DNA of 64,000 bases from Bryobacteraceae bacterium. GTDB taxonomy: Bacteria > Acidobacteriota > Terriglobia > Bryobacterales > Bryobacteraceae. Shown here piece after piece: positions 41,206-48,466 of the stretch. The stretch is taken from positions 207,450 to 271,449 of the forward strand of contig JAIEMJ010000045.1 in assembly GCA_019752335.1 (NCBI GenBank), given 5' to 3'. The position numbers and the translations under genes were made by a program. The notes beneath the pieces were generated by a model, which worked only from the letters and a program-made list of their open reading frames with translations, was not told the origin of the DNA and ran no database searches. Each line of letters starts with the position of its first letter. Positions within the stretch are counted from its first letter, which is position 1.

Positions 41206-42998
41206 GGTACTCTTTCTTCCTTGCGTTTGCGGGCCTGTGAAATCGTAGAGGGAGCGGGACGGAACGGGGTGAGCCGCGGGGGCACCAGGTCTGGTTCCAC
41301 CACCCAGACCTGGCGGTCACGAAAATAGGAGATGAGTTGTTGCTGAGCGGCCGTACCTAGGTCGCGCGCCCACGCTACGCGGGCACGATCAATGTCCGCC
41401 CGGTTGCGAGTCCAGTCATTCTGCCAGTCGTGGTCGTTCTGATAGCGGACCAACAGCAAATGTTTGCCGGGAGGAAGCCGGCGCTCCACGGACGGCTGGT
41501 CCACCCGGCCGGCGCGGGAGCAGCACCACGAGGTGTATCCGGTCAAGCTCGACTCGGCGCCGCCAAAGGGCTTAGCCGCCAGCCGCAGGCCCAGAGTGGC
41601 GAGCAAAATGACGGGAATCGCGCGGGAGAGGCGCAGGCCGAGGCGCGGCTCCCCGCCCAGGCCCAGGCGCAGGTGGCGGTAACCCTGTAGCGTCAGCGCG
41701 ACGATGGGCAATAGAGCAGGCGCCAGGTAGTGCGGAAAATGGGACTCGGCGAAGGCCGCGAGAAGCACGACCGCGCCGGTCAGAAAGAGAAACCGCAGCC
41801 GCCGAACGCGGTAGACCCGGGCCAGGAAGAACAAAGGAATGGTGAGCGCCGGGCCAACGAAAAAGCGCCAGTCGTTTTGCAGCTTCAGCATCACCATGCC
41901 GGCGAACTTTGTCCAGGAAGTAAAGTTGAGCCGCTCTTCCAGTTCGTAGATGTAGTAGTCAGTGAACTCGCGCCGGTCGTGCTCGACGTAACGGACCTCG
42001 GTCCAGGGCAGGGTGGTGGGCCAGCCGTATTGCTCCTGGTTCGCCTGGTAGGGCAACTTGGAGGGATCGCCGGTGACGGCTCGGAAGTAGATGGCCATCC
42101 CCGCGCCAATGGCGGCCAGGCCAATGGCCATGGGGATGACGCAACACGCGAGCTTGGTGGCGGATCGTTTTTGGATGAGCCATCCGGCGAGCCGTACCCC
42201 CACCGGAAGGCAGAGGGCGAGCCCTTCGTACGGGCGGGAGTTGGCGATCATGCCGATGCCCAGGGCCATCGAGACGGACCAGAGCAGCGTCCAGCGGTCC
42301 GTCGAGGTCTGCTTTTGCAGCCGCCCGAACGCGCCCAGCAAGAGCGTGCTCCCCAATGCAGCAAACGTGCCACCCCAATAGCTGTTCATCCAGTAGCTGG
42401 AGAGGCCGATATGCAAGGCGGTGAGCGCGCCTCCCAGCAAAGCCCAGCGGGGCGGAAACCAGCACTGCAAAGCCCAGCAGGTGAGGCCACAGAGGATACC
42501 GGTGCCGAACAAGAGTCCGAACCAGGGCACGCCAGTGAGTACTTGGCCTACGTACAACAGGAGCGCGGGTCCGGGCAGGTACATCGAGCTGTAGGTCGGC
42601 CGGGCGAGGGTGTGGATCGCTTCAAAATGCGGCGATAGCGCATGCGTGGGATTCGCCAGCCGGCCTTGGGCCAGGGTGTCGGCGAGCAGCAGGTGGCTGA
42701 ATTCGTCCACCACGACGGGATGCGGAATCGGGTCAAGCGGCAGGGCCGCGGCGCGCACCAGGATCACGGCGGCGGCGAGCGCCACGGGCGCCGCGACGCG
42801 GCGCTGGGCGAAGCGGCTGGCCACCGTTTCGATACGCGTAAAGAACGCTTCGCCAAAGCTCTGACGGCGGCGCGCCAACCACCAGGCACCCGCTACCAGG
42901 AGGAGTTCCACGCCAAACAGGTCGCCAAAGCCCGCCATCGCCAGCGAGGCGATGGCGCTGGCCACTAAGTGTGCGAGGGCGACGCTAATCTGCTCCAC
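41202..42998 (-). CDS. Polytopic membrane glycosyltransferase-like protein (GT-C)
   Basis: The 598-residue protein starts at GTG 42998 and has about 11-12 hydrophobic segments through residue ~480, then a soluble C-terminal domain. VVDEFSHLLLADTLAQGRLA lies in the first large loop and carries the acidic pair typical of GT-C transferases using polyprenyl-phosphate sugars. It would add a sugar at the outer face of the membrane. No exact family is certain. It overlaps gmhA by four bases. Confidence 0.75.
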   Translation of the reverse strand: MEQISVALAHLVASAIASLAMAGFGDLFGVELLLVAGAWWLARRRQSFGEAFFTRIETVASRFAQRRVAAPVALAAAVILVRAAALPLDPIPHPVVVDEFSHLLLADTLAQGRLANPTHALSPHFEAIHTLARPTYSSMYLPGPALLLYVGQVLTGVPWFGLLFGTGILCGLTCWALQCWFPPRWALLGGALTALHIGLSSYWMNSYWGGTFAALGSTLLLGAFGRLQKQTSTDRWTLLWSVSMALGIGMIANSRPYEGLALCLPVGVRLAGWLIQKRSATKLACCVIPMAIGLAAIGAGMAIYFRAVTGDPSKLPYQANQEQYGWPTTLPWTEVRYVEHDRREFTDYYIYELEERLNFTSWTKFAGMVMLKLQNDWRFFVGPALTIPLFFLARVYRVRRLRFLFLTGAVVLLAAFAESHFPHYLAPALLPIVALTLQGYRHLRLGLGGEPRLGLRLSRAIPVILLATLGLRLAAKPFGGAESSLTGYTSWCCSRAGRVDQPSVERRLPPGKHLLLVRYQNDHDWQNDWTRNRADIDRARVAWARDLGTAAQQQLISYFRDRQVWVVEPDLVPPRLTPFRPAPSTISQARKRKEERVP

Positions 42999-43017
42999 GG
43001 TGACTCCCTACCAAGAT

Positions 43018-43731
43018 CTAGGCGCCCGGCGCGGCCGCGACGCCGGCCGGCGGACCCTGCCAGCGAATCCAGAACAGGCGGAAGATACGGCGGAACGTCC
43101 ACAACGTTGACTCCCAGCGCCCCAGAGTCGTGACACCAATGCGGTCGCGATAGGGAATGAAGACTTCGGCCAGGCGGTAGCCAGCAAGCGCGGGCTTCAG
43201 CATCAACTCCACCGGCAACGCCGGGCCGCTGGGGTCGAAGGTGACTTTGTCGAGCATGCTGCGCCGGTAGGCCCGCATGCCGGAGTGGACGTCGGTGGTT
43301 TTGATGCCCAGCAGAATCCAGGAGACGAGGGCGAAGAGCCAGTTCGCCAGGTAATTCGCCAAAGGCATGGAGGCCGGTTTGCCTTCCAGGCGCGAGGCGT
43401 TCACCAGGTCGTATTGGCCGGAGAGCACCATTCCGGCCAACTCCGGAATCCGGTCCGCTGGATAGGTATCGTCGCAGTCGAGCGTGACGACGACTTCGCC
43501 GCGGCCTTCGGAGAGGGCGCGCGCCATCGCGCGGCCGTAGCCTTGCGGCGGAAACTGCCGGACGACGCGGGCTCCGGCCGCGGCGGCGATCTCCGGCGTC
43601 CGGTCCTTGCTGCTATCGACGACCAGGATTTCGACGTCGTGGCCGGCGGTGGCCGCCTGGATTTCGGCGATCACCTTACCGACGGCTTCCTGCTCGTTTA
43701 GCGTGATCATCGCTACGGTAATGGCTGGCAT
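43018..43731 (-). CDS. Family 2 glycosyltransferase
   Basis: The 237-residue protein has ITVAMITLNEQEAVGKVI, ILVVDSSKDRTPEIA and VVTLDCDDTYPADRIPEL, the GT-A core with its DxD-like acids, and a hydrophobic stretch (LANWLFALVSWILLGI) with the following VHSGMRAYRRS. It resembles polyprenyl-phosphate sugar transferases of the DPM/ArnC kind. It lies between the fused hddC gene and the GT-C gene and could supply the lipid-linked sugar used by the latter. Confidence 0.88.
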   Translation of the reverse strand: MPAITVAMITLNEQEAVGKVIAEIQAATAGHDVEILVVDSSKDRTPEIAAAAGARVVRQFPPQGYGRAMARALSEGRGEVVVTLDCDDTYPADRIPELAGMVLSGQYDLVNASRLEGKPASMPLANYLANWLFALVSWILLGIKTTDVHSGMRAYRRSMLDKVTFDPSGPALPVELMLKPALAGYRLAEVFIPYRDRIGVTTLGRWESTLWTFRRIFRLFWIRWQGPPAGVAAAPGA

Positions 43732-43734
43732 AAT

Positions 43735-45774
43735 CTACACCCCTACGCATTCTGGTTGGTTCAAACGTGCCGCCACTTTGATTCCCCGCTCAATGCACTG
43801 GTCCATGTTGATGTACTCGAATTCCGCGTTGCGCCCGCAAAGCGCAATGCCCTGGCTCTCAAAGTAGCCCTTGGCCAACTCCAGATGCTTCCGGTAATTG
43901 AAGTCCTGCACGACGTAGCCATACTGCGTGCGGATCACCTTGGTGTAACAAATCTCGCTGGGATGGATGAGGTCCATGGCTTCGAGTCCGGCGACGACCT
44001 TGGCCAATACCTGCTCGTCGCTCAATTCCCAAATGCCGTCGCCGGCGTTGGCGGTGATCTCGGCTTGCACGAGCGACTGGCCACGCGGCACGTTGTGCGG
44101 GCTGAACATGCCGGGGAACGAGAGCCGGTGGAAGATCAGCTCCGGATCCGGGACGTAGATCGCGGTGTACTCGGGCAGCCGGTTGCTGGAGAGCCCGATG
44201 GTGACGGTGAAGAGCGAGTTGTGCCGCAAGGCGGCCACCGCCGACTTCACTTCGCCGGGCACGCCCTCGAAGATGTTAGCCATCTCGACGATGGGCAGCG
44301 TGGAGACGATGCGCTCATAGACGCGCTCCGAAGCGCCGTCGCTGACGAGCCATCCGTCGCGGGTGTGGCGGACATGCCGTACGGCGAATTCGGGGGTGAC
44401 ATTTTGGACTCGCTGAGCCATTCCCAGCGGCAGGCTTTCGACACCGCCGCGCGCCGGGTAATTGAAGTAGAGCTGATGCGTGTAGCCTTCGCTCTCCACG
44501 CCAACGGCAGCCTTGATGACGTCGGCAACGGGCGGCTTCGGGACGCGGCCCTCCACCCAATCGAGGCTCATCTGTTCGGCGGGGACGTTCCAGATCTTCT
44601 CGTTGTAGGGCAGCAGATACTTCTCGGCGAGCCCCGTGCCGAAGGTCCGGTAGATCCATTCCTTGAAGTTCGTGGGGGCTGGATGATCGTTATGCAAATA
44701 GTGATACAGACATTCGTAACGATCTTGTGGTTCAAGATCATACAAGCCATTTTCAAACGGATACTTTACGTAACGGCCCTTGAAGAAGATCTTGTTCGCG
44801 CGGCGCGCCTGGTTCACGTTGCCGTCCAGCAGAGAGACCATGTAGTCGAGCGTTTGCTGGTTGCGCGAGAAGAGAATGTGCGGGCCGCCGGCGTCGTAGG
44901 TGAAGCCTTCCTCGACGACGCTCTGGCAATGGCCACCGGGGCGCGAACCGCCTTCAAGCACTTCGGAGGCGCCGTCCAGATGCGCGGCCACGGTGAGCCC
45001 GGCGAGGCCCCCACCGAGCACGCCGACCCGATTCGTCACCCGTTGGGTTATGACGGCCGCCGAACGGGGCTTCAGGATGGCGGCCAATTCCTGGAGCCCT
45101 TCCGGCGAGCCGATTTCGTAGAAGCGCTCGGTGGCTTCGAACCCGGCCAGTCGCCCTTCGCGGCTTAAGTAATGGAAGAAGGGAGCGAGATCGGCCGGCT
45201 CGCCCGCCATCAGGCGCTTTTCGATCAGGCTACGCTTGAGCAGCGAGATGCCGTAGTCGATCCAGCGCATGCCCGCGGGCCGGGGCGTCGCCTGCTTGTC
45301 GTAGAGGGTCACCTGGCCATCCTCGAACACGGCGTTGCTGGTGTCCCAGCGGCCTTCGTTGCGCAGAACACTCATCAGCGCGGGTTGGCCACTCTCCTCA
45401 AAGCGTTGCCACATGGCCGCCACGGGGACTTGCAACAGGGAGTCGCCGTAGGTGAGCGCGAAGACGGGATCGAGCAGACCTTGGTCAAACGCCAGGCGCA
45501 GTGCGCCGCCCGTCCCTAACCGGCGATCTCCTTCGTCCGAGTACGTTACCCGCAGCTTCCAGCGGCTGCCGTCACCCACGTAGGTTTGAATCCGGCCACC
45601 GAGGTGGCCGATCAGGTAGAGCACGTCGGTGAAGCCTTCTGATGCCAGCCAGGTCAACTGCCGGTCCGCGAAGGGACTACCGGCCACGTCGAGCAGGGCT
45701 TTGGGCTGCTCGACGGCGAGTTCGCCCAGCCGGGTGGCCAATCCGCCCGCCAAAATGACACATTGCCGTCGCAC
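43735..45774 (-). CDS. Fusion of HddC-like sugar nucleotidyltransferase and FAD-dependent oxidoreductase
   Basis: The 679-residue protein starts at GTG 45774. Residues ~1-235 are a nucleotidyltransferase (ILAGGLATRLGELAVEQPKALLDVAG, LTYGDSLLQ, IDYGISLLK) like HddC, which makes GDP-heptose. Residues ~246-679 are an FAD amine-oxidase-like domain (VGVLGGGLAGLTVAAHLDGA, GGHCQSV, LPYNEKIW, LCGRNAEFEYINMDQCI) close to UDP-galactopyranose mutase-like and protoporphyrinogen-oxidase-like proteins. I know of no standard enzyme with this order. A frameshift joining two genes is unlikely since the linker reads smoothly. The oxidoreductase may act on the heptose nucleotide made by the first half. Confidence 0.85.
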   Translation of the reverse strand: MRRQCVILAGGLATRLGELAVEQPKALLDVAGSPFADRQLTWLASEGFTDVLYLIGHLGGRIQTYVGDGSRWKLRVTYSDEGDRRLGTGGALRLAFDQGLLDPVFALTYGDSLLQVPVAAMWQRFEESGQPALMSVLRNEGRWDTSNAVFEDGQVTLYDKQATPRPAGMRWIDYGISLLKRSLIEKRLMAGEPADLAPFFHYLSREGRLAGFEATERFYEIGSPEGLQELAAILKPRSAAVITQRVTNRVGVLGGGLAGLTVAAHLDGASEVLEGGSRPGGHCQSVVEEGFTYDAGGPHILFSRNQQTLDYMVSLLDGNVNQARRANKIFFKGRYVKYPFENGLYDLEPQDRYECLYHYLHNDHPAPTNFKEWIYRTFGTGLAEKYLLPYNEKIWNVPAEQMSLDWVEGRVPKPPVADVIKAAVGVESEGYTHQLYFNYPARGGVESLPLGMAQRVQNVTPEFAVRHVRHTRDGWLVSDGASERVYERIVSTLPIVEMANIFEGVPGEVKSAVAALRHNSLFTVTIGLSSNRLPEYTAIYVPDPELIFHRLSFPGMFSPHNVPRGQSLVQAEITANAGDGIWELSDEQVLAKVVAGLEAMDLIHPSEICYTKVIRTQYGYVVQDFNYRKHLELAKGYFESQGIALCGRNAEFEYINMDQCIERGIKVAARLNQPECVGV

Positions 45775-45780
45775 GTTAAT

Positions 45781-46761
45781 TTAGTCCCTCACCAGGACGG
45801 TGGATCCGTCGTGATCAAAGCGGAAGCGCAGTTCCTGCAGGCCTTCGGCGGCCATCGCACGGCGCACTCGCATCGGATCCTCGGCATAGAAGAGCAGGTA
45901 GCCGCCACCGCCCGCGCCCACCAATTTGCCGCCTAACGCGCCGTTGTTCATGCCGGCCTCATACCAATGGTTGATTTGTTCATTACTCATTCCCTGGGAG
46001 CGTACGCGTTTGTGCCGCCAGTGCTCATTCATCAGTTCGGCGTACCGCGCCGTTTGGCCGTCTTCGAGCGCCGCCTTGCTCAACAGACCCAGCTGCTTGG
46101 TGAAGTGCAGGTTCTCGATCATCTCGCGGTCGCCGCGCGTGGAGCGTTCGTGCTGATCCGTCAGGACGCTGATGGAACTGCGCGAGTGTCCGGTGAAGAA
46201 CATGAGCAGGTTGTGCTCCAGGTCCAGCAGGGTGTCGTCCGAGATGCGGAGCGGCTTCACGTCTACTTTGCCATCGGGCTGAAAGTCGAAACAGGTGAGG
46301 CCGCCGAAGGCCGCGATGTACTGGTCCTGCTTGCCCACGGCGCGGTTGAGGAGCTTGATCTCGATCTCGCAAGCCTCTTCGGCCAGATCCTGATCCGTCG
46401 CTGACTCGCGCTTGAAAGCGTAGAGCGCCTTCAGCAGTCCGACGGTGAACGTGCCGGAGGAGCCCAGGCCCGTGCCCGACGGGACGTCGGCGAGACTGGC
46501 AATCTCGATGTGGCCGCCGCCGTTGTGGCGGCGCAGGGCTTCTCGCAGGATCGGATGCTCGATCTGGTCGACGTGTTTGGGGTTCTCGAGGGCAGAGTAC
46601 TTCAAGAGGTACCCTTCGCTGAACATACGGTTTACGCTGACGAAGATGTACTGAGAGATCGCCGCTGAAATCACGCAGCCGCCGAATTGTTCGTAGTAGG
46701 AAGGCAAGTCCGTGCCGCCCCCGCCAATCGAGATTCGGAGTGGAGTTCGAGTGATGACCAT
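45781..46761 (-). CDS. hddA: D-glycero-D-manno-heptose 7-phosphate kinase-like GHMP kinase
   Basis: I use ATG 46761 (326 residues, MVITRTPLRISIGGGGTDLP); upstream codons are not family-like. The GHMP motifs are PLRISIGGGGTDLPSYY, DVPSGTGLGSSGTFTVGLLK-type ATP loop at ~95-115 and KLVGAGGGGYLLFY near the C terminus. HddA phosphorylates heptose 7-phosphate at C1. It opens the minus-strand operon. A fucokinase-like specificity is possible but the operon favours HddA. Confidence 0.88.
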   Translation of the reverse strand: MVITRTPLRISIGGGGTDLPSYYEQFGGCVISAAISQYIFVSVNRMFSEGYLLKYSALENPKHVDQIEHPILREALRRHNGGGHIEIASLADVPSGTGLGSSGTFTVGLLKALYAFKRESATDQDLAEEACEIEIKLLNRAVGKQDQYIAAFGGLTCFDFQPDGKVDVKPLRISDDTLLDLEHNLLMFFTGHSRSSISVLTDQHERSTRGDREMIENLHFTKQLGLLSKAALEDGQTARYAELMNEHWRHKRVRSQGMSNEQINHWYEAGMNNGALGGKLVGAGGGGYLLFYAEDPMRVRRAMAAEGLQELRFRFDHDGSTVLVRD

Positions 46762-46963
46762 AAGTGACGGCGCGAGATTCGCCAAGGGGAAGATCGCCAC
46801 TTCTGGCTTTTCTCTATAGACCTCCCATCTTGGGGCTCTCGTTACCCCTATAGGTAGGGATCTCCAATGACTTTTCTGCCCCCGTTTGCGCCGAAGTTAC
46901 TTAGTTCTTCATAGGGTTCTTTTCTTAAAAAAATAAATGGGTTAGGGTGGAAATTAGTCATTC
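46762..46963. promoter_or_regulatory. Divergent promoter region of the two glycan operons
   Basis: These ~200 bases are clearly richer in A and T than the flanking genes and separate hddA from the plus-strand oxidoreductase. A short palindrome, CCCTATAGG-like, lies near 46843-46853. I cannot fix -35/-10 boxes with confidence. Both operons are probably controlled from here. Confidence 0.4.
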
Positions 46964-46966
46964 GTG

Positions 46967-48466
46967 ATGGGGACAAAAAAACACACAGAATTGCGCTATC
47001 CCGTGGCCATCATTGGCGGGGGACCGGCTGGACTTACCGCCGCCTATGAGCTGGCCCGCCGTGGATCCAGCAGCATCGTTTTCGAGAGCTTGCCGCAGGT
47101 GGGTGGACTTGCCCGCACGGAGCGGTATCGCGGTTATCACTTCGACATTGGGGGGCATCGCTTCTACACCAAGGTGCCGGCCGTGGAACAAATGTGGAAC
47201 GAGGTGCTCGGCGACGACTTCCTGGACCGCGACCGTCTCTCTCGCATCTACCTGGACGGAAAGTTCTACCAATACCCGATCGACGCGGTAGAGGTGGTGA
47301 CGAAGATGGGGCTCATCGAGTCCCTGCGGTGCGGAGTGTCATACTTCTGGGCTAAACTCCGCCCACGGCGGCACGTGCGGACGGTGGAGGACTGGCTGAT
47401 CAACCACTTCGGCGAACGCCTCTACGCGCGCTTCTTCAAGACTTACACCGAAAAGGTGTGGGGCATCGCCTGCAACCGGATCTCGGCGGAATGGGCCGCG
47501 CAGCGGATCCAGGGCCTCTCGGTACTTGCCGTCCTCAAGAATGCGTTGGGCTGGGACCGTCGCGGACCAGCCAAGTCGTTGATTCGCAGCTTCCAGTATC
47601 CGCGCTTGGGTCCGGGGATGATGTGGGAGCAGACGGCGGCGTCTGTGGAGGAGTCCGGGTCAGTCGTGCAACTGGGCGCGACCGTCAATGAAGTGCATTG
47701 GGAGCCGGGAGGCGTCACGCATTTGATGGTAAACGGCGAGCGCGTGGCGGCGGACCAGTTTATCTCGTCGATGCCGGTGCGCGAGTGGATCGGCGCCTTG
47801 CGTCCGCGCGTGCCGGAACTCGACGCCGTGGCGAATTGCTTTCAGTACCGCGACTTTCTTACCGTCGCGTTGATGATCCGCCAGCCCAATGCTTTTCCCG
47901 ACAACTGGATCTATGTACATGATCCCGGGGTGCAGGTGGGCCGCATTCAGAACTTCAACAACTGGAGCCCGGAGATGAGCGCGGACCCGGACGTGACTTG
48001 TTTGGGCCTGGAGTATTTCTGCCAGGAAGGCGACGGCCTGTGGAGCCGGACGGACGACGAACTGAAGCAGTTGGCGCAGCGGGAGATTGGCCTTTTGGGC
48101 TTGGCTGATCCTTCCCTGGTGGAGGACGCGGCCGTCGTACGCGCGCCGAAGGCGTATCCCGTCTACAACGGCGAGCATGAGCACGGCCTGCGCGTGGTGC
48201 GCGAGTTTCTGGCGCGCATTCCCAACTTCCAGTTGGTGGGCCGCAACGGCACGCATCGCTACAACAACCAGGATCACTCGATGGTGACGGCGATGCTGGC
48301 GGTCGACAACCTTTACGGCGCGCATCACAATCTGTGGGCGGTGAATGTCGACGAGGAGTACCTCGAAAGCGGCTCGCGTATCACGCGGGAGCATCTGCGG
48401 GAGATGGCGGGCCAACAGCCACGCCTGCCGCGGCCGACGGTCGCCTTGGACAACCTGCCGGCGTGA
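46967..48466 (+). CDS. FAD-dependent oxidoreductase (UDP-galactopyranose mutase/PPO-like)
   Basis: ATG 46967 (or GTG 46964) gives about 499 residues. The dinucleotide motif VAIIGGGPAGLTAAYELARR is followed by FESLPQVGGLARTERYRG and FDIGGHRFYTK. YTEKVWGIACNRISAEWAAQRI and the end NGTHRYNNQDHSM match glycan-cluster oxidoreductases of this family. It resembles the second half of the fused protein across the divergent promoter, so the two may perform related steps. The reaction is unknown. Confidence 0.85.
   Translation: MGTKKHTELRYPVAIIGGGPAGLTAAYELARRGSSSIVFESLPQVGGLARTERYRGYHFDIGGHRFYTKVPAVEQMWNEVLGDDFLDRDRLSRIYLDGKFYQYPIDAVEVVTKMGLIESLRCGVSYFWAKLRPRRHVRTVEDWLINHFGERLYARFFKTYTEKVWGIACNRISAEWAAQRIQGLSVLAVLKNALGWDRRGPAKSLIRSFQYPRLGPGMMWEQTAASVEESGSVVQLGATVNEVHWEPGGVTHLMVNGERVAADQFISSMPVREWIGALRPRVPELDAVANCFQYRDFLTVALMIRQPNAFPDNWIYVHDPGVQVGRIQNFNNWSPEMSADPDVTCLGLEYFCQEGDGLWSRTDDELKQLAQREIGLLGLADPSLVEDAAVVRAPKAYPVYNGEHEHGLRVVREFLARIPNFQLVGRNGTHRYNNQDHSMVTAMLAVDNLYGAHHNLWAVNVDEEYLESGSRITREHLREMAGQQPRLPRPTVALDNLPA

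Noticed and set aside
43735..45774. Fusion of two genes by sequencing error
   Set aside because: The junction (about residues 235-246) reads in one frame with a normal linker, and neither half has a broken end or a stray ribosome site with a start in the linker that would suggest two genes.
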